Of a stretch of 19,018 nucleotides of DNA, positions 8,092-15,842 are shown one piece after another; position 1 is the stretch's first letter, and each line of letters starts with the position of its first letter. This DNA is from Pseudomonadota bacterium (lineage in GTDB: Bacteria > Pseudomonadota > Alphaproteobacteria > Rhizobiales > Hyphomicrobiaceae). Position numbers and translations under genes: made by a program. The notes below the pieces were generated by a model, which searched no databases, was not told the origin of the DNA, and saw only the letters and a program-made list of their open reading frames with translations. The stretch spans positions 1 to 19,018 of the forward strand of contig JAEWIJ010000025.1 of the NCBI GenBank assembly GCA_023387235.1. The letters run 5' to 3'.

Positions 8092-8129
8092 GCCGGCTCG
8101 CAGTCTTTAAAGGTTCTGAGAAAGCCGGC
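8092..8129. terminator. Weak inverted repeat between convergent genes
   Basis: GCCGGCT (8092-8098) and AGCCGGC (8123-8129) are perfect complements 24 nt apart, in the 47-nt gap between the stops of the GntR gene and the L,D-transpeptidase gene. It could act as a bidirectional terminator. The loop is long and there is no clear T-tract, so support is slight. Confidence 0.25.
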
Positions 8130-8131
8130 GT

Positions 8132-9196
8132 TCAATTTCCGAAGAATGACGAGAGCAGGTTCGGGTTCGGCTTCGGTTTGAACGGCGTCATGGCCGAGGC
8201 AACCTGCGCATAGAGGCCCGGCACCCACTCAGGCTGCGCCGGGTTCGTCGGCGGAAGGCCGTTGCGCCGGAAATCGCTCGGCGCGATGACGACCTTGACG
8301 TTCTCGAGCCCGACATTGGCGGCGAGAACGAACAGCTCTTCCGCAGCCTCGTCGCCGACGGCGATGCAGCCGGCGGATACGGCCTTGCCGTGGATCATGA
8401 TGTCGCCGCCGAGATTCTTACGCTTGTCCTTGGCCGCCATCTGGCGATCGAAGGCATTCGGATAGTTCACGCGCAGCGACACGTGATAGCGGCTCGCCGG
8501 ATTGAGGTACGAGATGCTGTAGACGCCTTCAGGGACCTGGCGATCGCCTTGCTCGAGCTTGGGGCCCGACTTGCCGCTCGCGGCGAGCACTGGATAGCGG
8601 TGGACGAGCTTCCACGCACCGCCGCCCTCGGACCGTGCGTGCAGCTCCACGGCCTTCTCGTCCTTGATCGTGACGAAAGCGACTTCCGCCGGCGGCCATG
8701 CGGTCTTCGACGACTTGAACTTCTCTTCGAGACGTCGCGTCGCACCGGGCGAGATCTCCGCGAGCCTGCGCGCGAGCCTGTAGTCGCGGAGCGGCGCGCT
8801 CGCCTTGGGCATTTTCCAGGCCGAGGCCTGGGGCGGGCGGACGGCGAGCCTCGGCAGCTCCAGAAGCGGGATGACCCGCTCGGCGCGCGTCTCCGTCGAC
8901 CAGGACTGCGGGATTTCATCGGCGAGCGTCTTGAGCGGCGCCACCGCCACGACCTCGACCGTGGGCCCCGGCCAGTGCAGCGCGCCGAGATCGAGAGAGA
9001 CATACGTGAAGCGGTCAGCGCCCTCGGGCCCTTCGGGGCTCGGGATGGGCTCCTCGGCGGACGGTTTCGCGATCGTCAGAGCCGGCTCCGGCAGAGCTGC
9101 CAGCAGGCCGAGCCGCTCGAGGGCAATCGTTCCGCCGGCGCCCGCGCAGGTCGCCGCTGCGCCGAGAAAGAGAAGTGTGAGCTTGCTGAAGCGCAT
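8132..9196 (-). CDS. YafK-type L,D-transpeptidase family (YkuD domain) protein
   Basis: This 354-residue envelope protein begins MRFSKLTLLFLGAAATCAGAG, a signal peptide or membrane anchor. A Pro/Glu-rich low-complexity spacer follows (about 35-60), and the YkuD catalytic domain lies at roughly 172-305. The active site is IMIHGKAVSAGCIAVGD: His269-Gly270 and catalytic Cys277, in the SxGCIAxGD form seen in YafK-like proteins rather than the SHGCIR form of typical L,D-transpeptidases. Family members either crosslink peptidoglycan or, like E. coli YafK/DpaA, cut the bond between peptidoglycan and Braun lipoprotein; which applies here is open. The frame continues to a TTG at 9271, but the extra 25 residues would bury the signal peptide, so I take ATG 9196. 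It stands alone, convergent with the GntR gene, and looks like core envelope biology. Confidence 0.88.
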   Translation of the reverse strand: MRFSKLTLLFLGAAATCAGAGGTIALERLGLLAALPEPALTIAKPSAEEPIPSPEGPEGADRFTYVSLDLGALHWPGPTVEVVAVAPLKTLADEIPQSWSTETRAERVIPLLELPRLAVRPPQASAWKMPKASAPLRDYRLARRLAEISPGATRRLEEKFKSSKTAWPPAEVAFVTIKDEKAVELHARSEGGGAWKLVHRYPVLAASGKSGPKLEQGDRQVPEGVYSISYLNPASRYHVSLRVNYPNAFDRQMAAKDKRKNLGGDIMIHGKAVSAGCIAVGDEAAEELFVLAANVGLENVKVVIAPSDFRRNGLPPTNPAQPEWVPGLYAQVASAMTPFKPKPNPNLLSSFFGN

Positions 9197-9298
9197 CCCC
9201 AAGCGTGCTACCTGCCCTGATCCCCGTTTCGGACCATCATCGCCGATTCGGCCCGTGGGCGGATACGGCAATGACGAATCACCTTGAGGAGCACTCTA

Positions 9299-9325
9299 AC
9301 CCGGACTTTGAGACGAAAGCCGGGT
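9299..9325. promoter_or_regulatory. Hairpin 1 upstream of hyuA
   Basis: ACCCGG-A-CTTT, loop GAGACG, then AAAG-CCGGGT: ten base pairs with one bulged A. It sits in the 295-nt non-coding stretch between the divergent L,D-transpeptidase and hyuA starts. It is not followed by a T-tract, and no plus-strand gene lies upstream, so an ordinary terminator is unlikely. A structured leader, an operator or a repeat remnant are all possible. Confidence 0.4.
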
Positions 9326-9331
9326 CTCAAT

Positions 9332-9349
9332 GCGCCCATGATGGGGCGC
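9332..9349. promoter_or_regulatory. Hairpin 2 upstream of hyuA
   Basis: GCGCCC-ATGATG-GGGCGC, perfect 6-bp arms, seven nt after hairpin 1. A CCGGCCTTTA run follows at 9351-9360. Beyond it, to the hyuA start, I see no clear promoter; a TTGCGC...TACGAG pair near 9375-9405 is too weak to call. Confidence 0.4.
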
Positions 9350-9491
9350 GCCGGCCTTTATCGTTCCACATTCTAGGCTTGCGCGTTCAGGCTCGCGCTG
9401 TACGAGCCGTATTGCCTTCCGCGAAATCTTCCCGGCAGAATGGCGCCCGCCGCGATTGCGGCGCCAGCCCAATCGAGGTTCCGAACTCAAG

Positions 9492-11570
9492 ATGCAGCCT
9501 GCAGCATCGCGCCGCTCCGTGCGCATTGCCGTCGATATCGGCGGTACATTCACCGACATCGAGATCCTGGACGAGGCGACGGGCCAGACCTTCGCCGCCA
9601 AGACGCCGACAACGCCCGCCGATCCCTCCGAGGGGTTGATCACGGGCCTGCGCATGGCGGGTAAGGAGGTCGGCTTCGCCTTCAGCGACATCTCCGCACT
9701 CCTCCATGGCACCACCATCGCGACCAATGCCGTCCTGCAGCGGCGCCTGCCCAAGGGCGCGCTGATCACGACGGCGGGCTTCGAAGACGTGCTCGAGATC
9801 GGGCGTCATTTCCGCAAACAGGTCTACGCGAGCAAGGCCGAGCCGCGGGTCGTGCTCATCCCACGCGCCTGGCGCCTCGGCATCGAGGAACGCACGCGCG
9901 CGGACGGCGCGATCGAGATGCCGCTCGATGAAGGCGAGGTCCAGCGCCTCGCGGAGAAGCTCAAGGCCGGCGGCATCCAGTGCGTTGCCGTGTGCCTGCT
10001 CCATGCTTATGCCAACGCCGAGCACGAGAAGCGCATCGCGGCGCTGCTCGCCAGATACGCGCCGGATCTCGACGTCTCGCTCTCGCATGAAGTGAGCCCT
10101 GAAATCCGCGAGTTCGAGCGCTCATCGACGACCGTGCTCAATGCCCTGCTCATGCCGGTCGTGCGCCGCTATCTCGAGCGCTTGAGGGCGCGACTGAAAG
10201 ATGCGGGCTTCGAGGCACCGGTCTATCTCGTGCAATCGAACGGCGGCGTCATGAGCCCGGAGACAGCGGCGCTGCTGCCCGCGCGGCTCCTGCTCTCGGG
10301 GCCGAGCGGCGGCGCGCTCGCCGCCGAGACCATCGCCCAGCGCCTCGCCATGCCTGACGTCGTCGCGGTCGACATGGGCGGCACGAGCTACGACGTCTCG
10401 ATCGTCAACGGCGGCCGCACGCGCCTCGTCACGGAGGGGACGGTCGACGGCTTGCCGGTGCGCCTCCCGATGATCGAGATCCGCACCATCGGCTCGGGCG
10501 GCGGCTCCATTGCGCGCGTCGAGGAGAGCGGTCGCCTGCGCGTCGGACCGGAGAGCGCCGGCGCCAAGCCCGGCCCTGCCTGCTACAGCCGCGGCGGCAC
10601 GGAGCCGACGGTAACCGATGCCAATGTCGTGCTCGGCCGCATTGACCCGCAATTCTTTCTCGGCGGCGCCATGCGTCTCGACGATGCCGCAGCACGCACG
10701 GCGATCACGACGCATGTCGCGGCACGCCTGTCGCTCACGCCCGAAGCCGCAGCCGAAGGCATTCTGCAGGTTGCCGTCTCGCATATGGCTGGCGCGATCC
10801 GTTTGTCGCTCTTCGAGAAGGGGCTCGATCCCGAGGACTTCACGCTGCTCTCGTTCGGCGGCGCGAGTGGTCTCCATGCCTGCGATACCGCCGACGAGAT
10901 CGGCATCGGTCGCGTGGTCTTCCCGCGCGATCCGGGAACGCTCAGCGCCTGGGGAATGCTCTATTCCGACGTCGTGCACGCACTTGCCCGCGCGCGCCTC
11001 ATGAAGGCCGACGCGAATGCCCTTCCTGTGCTCGCGGAGATCTGCGCCGAGCTTCGTCGCACGGGCGCAGAACGCCTCGAAGGCGACGGCATTGCGCTGT
11101 CCGACCAGCTCCTGCCGATCGCGCTCGACATGCGCTATCCCGGCCAGGCCTACGAGATCCAGGTGCCGTTCGACGCTTCGGCGAATGATCCCGCAGCAGC
11201 GCTCGCGGCTTCGATCGCGTGCTTCCACGAGACCCACGAGGCGCAGTACGCCCACGCCGAAACGCACGTGACGCCGGAGATCGTCGCTGTGCGCATCGCG
11301 GCAACCGGCAAGCTCGCCAAGCCGACCGAGCACGCCTTTGCCTTCGCCGGATCGAGTGCCGCCAAGGGCCATCGCCCCGTCTATGCCGCGGGCCGCTGGC
11401 ACGAGGCGGCCGTCCACGAGCGCACGAAGCTTTCGGCCGATCTCAAGATCAGCGGCCCCGCGATCATCGAGGAGGCGCACGCGACGCACTTCATTCCGCC
11501 CGGCTGGGAGCTCGCTGCCGCGCCGACCGGCGATCTTGTTGCCACCAAGCGCGCGGGAGACGCCGCATGA
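9492..11570 (+). CDS. hyuA: Hydantoinase/oxoprolinase A subunit
   Basis: This 692-residue cytoplasmic protein is the ATP-binding subunit of an ATP-dependent amidohydrolase of the N-methylhydantoinase/5-oxoprolinase family. The N-terminal domain starts with the actin-like phosphate loop IAVDIGGTFTD (12-22), followed by HGTTIATNAV (72-81). The central domain has SGPSGG (269-274) and a second phosphate loop DMGGTSYDV (294-302). The conserved VGPESAGAKPGPACYSRGG segment (about 351-369) follows. Length matches the family. The frame opens earlier at a TTG, but ATG 9492 starts just before the first motif; its ribosome site is poor (GAGG 13 nt away), so expression may depend on the structured leader. 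The stop overlaps the hyuB start. Acetone or acetophenone carboxylase subunits are related; the two-gene layout without a third subunit favours hydantoinase. Confidence 0.9.
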   Translation: MQPAASRRSVRIAVDIGGTFTDIEILDEATGQTFAAKTPTTPADPSEGLITGLRMAGKEVGFAFSDISALLHGTTIATNAVLQRRLPKGALITTAGFEDVLEIGRHFRKQVYASKAEPRVVLIPRAWRLGIEERTRADGAIEMPLDEGEVQRLAEKLKAGGIQCVAVCLLHAYANAEHEKRIAALLARYAPDLDVSLSHEVSPEIREFERSSTTVLNALLMPVVRRYLERLRARLKDAGFEAPVYLVQSNGGVMSPETAALLPARLLLSGPSGGALAAETIAQRLAMPDVVAVDMGGTSYDVSIVNGGRTRLVTEGTVDGLPVRLPMIEIRTIGSGGGSIARVEESGRLRVGPESAGAKPGPACYSRGGTEPTVTDANVVLGRIDPQFFLGGAMRLDDAAARTAITTHVAARLSLTPEAAAEGILQVAVSHMAGAIRLSLFEKGLDPEDFTLLSFGGASGLHACDTADEIGIGRVVFPRDPGTLSAWGMLYSDVVHALARARLMKADANALPVLAEICAELRRTGAERLEGDGIALSDQLLPIALDMRYPGQAYEIQVPFDASANDPAAALAASIACFHETHEAQYAHAETHVTPEIVAVRIAATGKLAKPTEHAFAFAGSSAAKGHRPVYAAGRWHEAAVHERTKLSADLKISGPAIIEEAHATHFIPPGWELAAAPTGDLVATKRAGDAA

Positions 11571-13249
11571 ACACGAAGCCTCTCGACGTCGTCCAGCTCG
11601 AAGTGATCCGCAATGCGCTCGTCGCCGCTGCCGAGGAAATGGGCGTCACCATCTGGCGCACCAGCCGTTCGAGCGTCGTGCGCGACCTGCTCGACTATTC
11701 GACGTGCGTCTTCGATGCCGAAGGCAAGAGTGTCGCGCAGGCGACCTGCATTCCCGTGCATCTCAATTCCATGTCGAGCTGTCTCGATGACATCCTGCGC
11801 GATCACATTCCACTCGGCGAATGGCGCGAAGGCGACATCATCATCACCAACGATCCCTACTCGGGCGGGCAGCATCTCAACGACATTCTGACATTCAAGC
11901 CGGCCTTCATCGACGGACGTCTCGTCGGCATCGCAGGCGTGCTCGTGCATCATCTCGACGTCGGCGGCGGTGCACCGGGCAGCTACTACGCCGGCGCGAC
12001 GGAAATCTACCAGGAAGGCTTCCGCATTCCGCCGATGCGTCTCGACGATGCGGGCCGGCGCAACAAGGAAGTCATCCAGCTTCTGCTGCGCAATACGCGC
12101 GAGCCGGCGAATGTCGGCGGTGATTTCGCCTCGCAGCTCGCCGCGCTCGACATCGGCGTGAAAGGTCTCCATCGCATCGCGCGGCGCTACGGTATCGAGC
12201 GGCTCGGCCAAGCATGCCTGGGCATCCGGCGCCAGTCCGAGATGGCGATGCGCGCGATGATCCGCGATATCCCGGACGGCACGTACAGCTTCGAGGACTT
12301 CACCGACGACGATGGCATCGAGCGCGAGAAGCAGATTCGCATCGCGGTCGAGCTGACCGTGCGCGGCGACACGCTGAAGGTCGATCTTTCGGGCTCGTCG
12401 CCGCAAGTGCAGGGCCCGGTGAACTGCACGCGCAATATGTCGGGCTCCGGCGTCTTCTGCGGTATTCTCATGTCGATCGGCAGCGAGATCCCGGCGAACG
12501 CGGGCTGCTATGAGCCCATCGAGATCGTGGCGCCCGATGGGCTTTGCGTGACAGCACGCTCGCCCGCGCCAGTCGCGAACCGCATGGCCATAGGCCACCG
12601 CGTCGTCAATGCCGTGATGGGCGCATTCGCGAAGGCCATTCCGGGCCGCGTGCCGGCGGCGTACTACGGCGTGAGCTATGCCTATGCGACCAACCTCTTT
12701 CACGAGGACGGACGGCGGCAGGTGTACTTCGACCTGACGTGCGGCGGCTGGGGCGGACATCCCGAAGGCGACGGCGCCAACGGCTTTTCCTGCGGCCTGC
12801 ACAACATCGCGAATGCACCCGTCGAGATGCTGGAGAGCACGTATCCAGTGACGTTCGAGGCTTACACGCTGGTGCCCGACTCGGGTGGCGCGGGCGAGCA
12901 TCGCGGCGGCTGCGGTCTCATTCGCGCATTCCGCATCGATGCGCCCGCGGGCACCCTCGCGTGCAACTTCGATCGCTTCAAGACGCGGCCCTATGGATTG
13001 GCGGGCGGCACACCGGGAGAAGCGAGCTTCGCCGAGTTGCAGCACGCCGACGGCACCATCGAGCGCCTGCCGTCGAAGGTTGCGGGCAAGGCGATCGCGA
13101 AGGGCGACGTGTTCCGTCTGGTGACGGCGGGCGGCGGCGGCTACGGCGATCCATCGAGCCGCGCGCGAGAGGCAATCACCGACGACATCGCGAACGGCTA
13201 TGTCACGCGCGAAGCTGCAACCGCGAGCTACGGCGCGAAGGCGCGGTAG
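11567..13249 (+). CDS. hyuB: Hydantoinase/oxoprolinase B subunit
   Basis: This 560-residue protein is the partner of HyuA, the subunit proposed to finish amide-bond opening after ATP activation. Family motifs are in order: DYSTCVFDAEGKSVAQ (43-58), NDPYSGGQHLND (95-106), the metal-site-like VHHLDVGGG (127-135) with His128, His129 and Asp131, and the C-terminal TAGGGGYGDPSSR glycine-rich end. Length is typical (520-590). The ATG at 11567 overlaps the hyuA stop as ATGA, so the two subunits should be made in equal amounts. The open frame extends upstream inside hyuA, but that part is a shadow. The stop is 15 nt from the stop of the convergent SDR gene, with no terminator visible in between. Likely substrates are hydantoins or oxoproline-like lactams; the exact one is not deducible. 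Confidence 0.9.
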   Translation: MNTKPLDVVQLEVIRNALVAAAEEMGVTIWRTSRSSVVRDLLDYSTCVFDAEGKSVAQATCIPVHLNSMSSCLDDILRDHIPLGEWREGDIIITNDPYSGGQHLNDILTFKPAFIDGRLVGIAGVLVHHLDVGGGAPGSYYAGATEIYQEGFRIPPMRLDDAGRRNKEVIQLLLRNTREPANVGGDFASQLAALDIGVKGLHRIARRYGIERLGQACLGIRRQSEMAMRAMIRDIPDGTYSFEDFTDDDGIEREKQIRIAVELTVRGDTLKVDLSGSSPQVQGPVNCTRNMSGSGVFCGILMSIGSEIPANAGCYEPIEIVAPDGLCVTARSPAPVANRMAIGHRVVNAVMGAFAKAIPGRVPAAYYGVSYAYATNLFHEDGRRQVYFDLTCGGWGGHPEGDGANGFSCGLHNIANAPVEMLESTYPVTFEAYTLVPDSGGAGEHRGGCGLIRAFRIDAPAGTLACNFDRFKTRPYGLAGGTPGEASFAELQHADGTIERLPSKVAGKAIAKGDVFRLVTAGGGGYGDPSSRAREAITDDIANGYVTREAATASYGAKAR

Positions 13250-13264
13250 CGATCCGCGACGCGC

Positions 13265-14038
13265 TCAGATCGACATGGCCTGACCGCCGTTGACGTCGAG
13301 CGTGGCGCCGGAAACGAAGCCCGCTTCCTCCGACGTCAGGTACGCGATCGCGGCTGCAATGTCCTCGACGCGGCCCTGGCGCCGCACCGGGATGGACGCG
13401 AGCACGCGCGCACGCTCCTCCGGCGAGTGGCGTTCGTTGAGGAAAGCCTCGACGCGCGGTGTCAGGATCGCGCCGGGGCACACCGTGTTGCAGGTAATGC
13501 CGTCAGGCCCGAACTCCTGCGCGATCTGCAGCGTGAAGGCCTGCATGGCGCCTTTCGCAGCGACATAGGGCGTCCCCGCGAAGAGCGAGCCGAAGCGGCC
13601 GGCTTTCGAGCCCATGTTGATGATGCGCCCATAGCGCGCCTTCTGCATGTGCGGGATGACGGCGCGCGTCGCCCACACGCACGTCTTGACGTTGACGTCC
13701 ATCACCTTCTGCCAATCCTCGTCGGACTGCTCGAGAAAGCGGAAGGGTACGGCAAGCGAACCGCCGATGTTGTTAACGAGGATGTCGATGCGCCCGTGAC
13801 TGTCGATCATCTCGGCAACGGCCTGATCGATGGCGCGCTTGTCCATCATGTCGAGGGCGCGACCGCTGATGTCGAGCCCCGCGCCCGCCGCCTCCTTGAG
13901 CGCGTCGGCGAGCAGTTTCGCGTCGCGATCCCAGATGACGACGCGCGCGCCTTCGCTCGCGAGACGCCGCGCCACGCCGAGTCCCAAGCCGCTCGCCGCA
14001 GCCGTGATGAGGGCGGAGCGGTTCTCAAATCGGCGCAT
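13265..14038 (-). CDS. Short-chain dehydrogenase/reductase (classical SDR)
   Basis: This 257-residue cytoplasmic oxidoreductase has classical SDR features: cofactor motif TAAASGLG (12-19, with Ala in place of the first Gly of TGxxxGxG), NNIGG (89-93), Asn116, catalytic Ser144, Tyr158 and Lys162 (YVAAK), and the PGAI loop after the active site. Trp36-Asp37 after the second strand suggests NAD(H) rather than NADP(H). FabG-like enzymes are relatives, but linkage argues for a catabolic hydroxyl/ketone conversion. The ATG at 14038 overlaps the end of the thiamine-diphosphate enzyme gene by 14 nt, so it is translationally coupled and may act on that enzyme's product. I see no basis for naming the substrate. 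Confidence 0.9.
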   Translation of the reverse strand: MRRFENRSALITAAASGLGLGVARRLASEGARVVIWDRDAKLLADALKEAAGAGLDISGRALDMMDKRAIDQAVAEMIDSHGRIDILVNNIGGSLAVPFRFLEQSDEDWQKVMDVNVKTCVWATRAVIPHMQKARYGRIINMGSKAGRFGSLFAGTPYVAAKGAMQAFTLQIAQEFGPDGITCNTVCPGAILTPRVEAFLNERHSPEERARVLASIPVRRQGRVEDIAAAIAYLTSEEAGFVSGATLDVNGGQAMSI

Positions 14039-15716
14039 GGTCGGATGCCTCCTTGTGCCCGGCCTCGGGATCGACCTTCACGTCGATGACGACCGGGCCC
14101 TTCATGCGATGGCCTTCTTCGATGGCATCGCGAAGCTGGTCCGGATGCGTCACGGTCATGCCGCGCCCGCCGAGGCCTTCTGAAATCTTCGCAAAATCAC
14201 AGTCGGCAAAATCAACGGCAATACGATTGGCTCCGAGATTGTCGCGCACCATGCCGAGGCCGGCATTGTTGTCGACGATGTACACGACATCAAGGTTCTG
14301 CTGCACACACGTTGTGATGGTCTGCAATGTCATCATGAAACCGCCGTCGCCGGCGAGGCACGTCACGCGCCGCTTCGGCAGCACGAGCTTGGCGGCAGCG
14401 GCAGCCGGCGCGCCCCATCCCATGGCCCCCGTGCCGCCGGCAACGAGGAACTGATGCGGATGCGTGCTCCGGAGGCCGAACGTGGCCCAGATGCGATTGG
14501 CGCCGGCATCGAGCGTGATGAGGTCATCCTGGCCCATGAAGCCCTGCATGGCCTTGATGATGTCGGCATGATGCACGCTGCCCTGGCCGGCCTTGAGCGC
14601 CGGCAGGCGATCGAAGTCCCACTTGTCGCGCAGCGACGCGATGTGCGCGAGACGCGCGGCCTTCTTGGCTGCACCGAGATCGAGCTTGGCGAGCTCAGCG
14701 AGCACATCTGTGACGTCGCCAGTGACGGCATGATCGACCGGATAGACCCAGCCAGCATTGCGCGGATCGATGTCGACCTGCACAAGCGCCTGCTCACCGG
14801 GCCGGATCATCGCGGGATCGCGAAAGCGCGTGTAATCCGGCCCCATGCTCGCGCCGAGCATGACGACGAGATCGGCAGCCGCGACCGCACGGTTGGCGCA
14901 CGCATGTCCCCACGTGCCGAGCATGCCGACAGCGATCGGTGCCGTCTCCGCGATCACGCCCTTGCCGTTGTAGCTCGTGGCAACCGCGATGCCGCTCGCA
15001 AGCGCCAGATCCTGCAGCGCCTGTCCCGTCTCCGTCATCGTGACGCCGTTGCCGGCGATGATGAGCGGCCGCTCGGCGCGCGCGAGCATCTCCGCGAGCT
15101 TGCGGATCGCAGCGGGATCAGGACGCGGCGGCGTGTAGCGGTGATAGCCGGCGGAAGGATAGAGCACGGGTTTCATGTCGGCCGGTGCTTCGGCGCGGAT
15201 CATCGGCGTCTTCATCACGACGGCGGCCGGCCCCATGCGCGGCAGGCTCGCGTGCTTGATCGCCATCTGCACGCCATAGACGGCTTCCTGTGGCGCCGTC
15301 GCGTACGTGCTGTACTTGGTGATCGGCTTCAGCGACGCCATGGCGTCCGCACCGGCATAGTCGCCGGTCATGGTCTGGTAGACGCCCATCTGGCCGTAGC
15401 CGTCGTAGTCCGAGGTCTCCGTGAGCACCACCATGGGCGAACCGGAGAAGTGCGCCTCGAGAATGCCCATGCCGCCGATCGTCGTGATCCACGGGCCCTG
15501 TCCCATGAGCACCGACGGCCGCCGCAGCAGGCGTCCCGCGGTCTGCGCCATGACGGAGGCAATCCACTCCGATCGCGCGAGCACGACGTTGATCTTCTTC
15601 TCCTGCTCCTTGAAGGCAGGAAGCGACCACGTGATGCCGAGACCCGGCAGCGTGAAGGCGTGCGTGATGCCACCTTCGACGAGGGCGTTGACGACGAGCT
15701 CGTTGGTCTTGACCAT
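14025..15716 (-). CDS. Thiamine-diphosphate-dependent enzyme, acetolactate synthase-like
   Basis: This 563-residue protein has the three-domain layout of acetolactate synthase, benzoylformate decarboxylase and glyoxylate carboligase. The N-terminal PYR domain carries catalytic Glu50 (LARSEWIASVMAQTAGR). The middle domain has the IIAGNGV segment (219-225). The C-terminal PP domain has the GDG...NN cofactor/Mg site, GDGG (456-459) to Asn483-Asn484. Such enzymes decarboxylate 2-oxo acids or join or split carbon-carbon bonds. The PYR region departs from true acetolactate synthase (LPGLGITWSL, LTETSDYDGYGQ), and no regulatory small subunit is adjacent, so a catabolic role is likelier than valine biosynthesis. 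I take ATG 15716 over a TTG nine nt upstream, which would be only two nt from GGAGG. The SDR gene follows, overlapping by 14 nt. Confidence 0.87.
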   Translation of the reverse strand: MVKTNELVVNALVEGGITHAFTLPGLGITWSLPAFKEQEKKINVVLARSEWIASVMAQTAGRLLRRPSVLMGQGPWITTIGGMGILEAHFSGSPMVVLTETSDYDGYGQMGVYQTMTGDYAGADAMASLKPITKYSTYATAPQEAVYGVQMAIKHASLPRMGPAAVVMKTPMIRAEAPADMKPVLYPSAGYHRYTPPRPDPAAIRKLAEMLARAERPLIIAGNGVTMTETGQALQDLALASGIAVATSYNGKGVIAETAPIAVGMLGTWGHACANRAVAAADLVVMLGASMGPDYTRFRDPAMIRPGEQALVQVDIDPRNAGWVYPVDHAVTGDVTDVLAELAKLDLGAAKKAARLAHIASLRDKWDFDRLPALKAGQGSVHHADIIKAMQGFMGQDDLITLDAGANRIWATFGLRSTHPHQFLVAGGTGAMGWGAPAAAAAKLVLPKRRVTCLAGDGGFMMTLQTITTCVQQNLDVVYIVDNNAGLGMVRDNLGANRIAVDFADCDFAKISEGLGGRGMTVTHPDQLRDAIEEGHRMKGPVVIDVKVDPEAGHKEASDHAPI

Positions 15717-15755
15717 GCGCCGCAAAGCCTCCAGATGAGAAGAGCGCCAAATTCT

Positions 15756-15772
15756 GTTTCGCCATGCGAAAT
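15756..15772. promoter_or_regulatory. Candidate operator GTTTCGC-CAT-GCGAAAT (shared dyad, copy 1)
   Basis: TTTCGC and GCGAAA are perfect 6-nt arms around CAT, in the divergent region between the thiamine-diphosphate enzyme and the epimerase genes. The same dyad type recurs at 16803-16819. It lies where the -35 of the epimerase promoter would be: a TATGAT hexamer (15781-15786) is a good -10 at about 17 nt. The shape resembles IclR-family sites; the regulator is not in this window. Confidence 0.55.
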
Positions 15773-15780
15773 GGTGGATT

Positions 15781-15786
15781 TATGAT
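15781..15786 (+). promoter_or_regulatory. Possible -10 element of the epimerase promoter
   Basis: TATGAT matches TATAAT at five of six positions. The corresponding -35 (TTCGCC, 15758-15763) is poor and falls within the dyad, which fits a regulator-dependent promoter. Confidence 0.4.
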
Positions 15787-15802
15787 CGCCCGAGGTGCGA
15801 TA

Positions 15803-15827
15803 CCATCCGCATCGGGATGCGAGATGG
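15803..15827. promoter_or_regulatory. Leader hairpin before the epimerase ribosome site
   Basis: CCATC-CGCATC, loop GG, GATGCG-A-GATGG: eleven complementary pairs with one bulged A. It ends five nt before the GAGGA ribosome site (15833-15837). If transcription starts near 15793, this lies in the mRNA leader and could affect translation. As DNA it is also an operator-like dyad. Confidence 0.45.
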
Positions 15828-15842
15828 CATACGAGGACGCAT

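Noticed and set aside
9205..9639. A plus-strand frame crossing the hyuA leader, with a possible ATG at 9271 and a GAGGAG nearby.
   Set aside because: It runs through both hairpins and into hyuA out of frame, ends in Arg/Pro-rich low complexity and matches no family I know. A short leader peptide cannot be fully excluded.
11381..13045. A 554-codon minus-strand open frame opposite hyuB, with a similar 455-codon one opposite hyuA (10122-11489) and a 443-codon one opposite the TPP enzyme (14454-15785).
   Set aside because: They mirror the codon pattern of the sense genes, show no motifs or good ribosome sites, and are best read as shadows.
15808..15821. CGCATC-GG-GATGCG considered as a third copy of the shared operator.
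   Set aside because: Arm sequence and spacer differ from GTTYCGC-N3-GCGRAAY; it is the inner part of the leader hairpin at 15803-15827.
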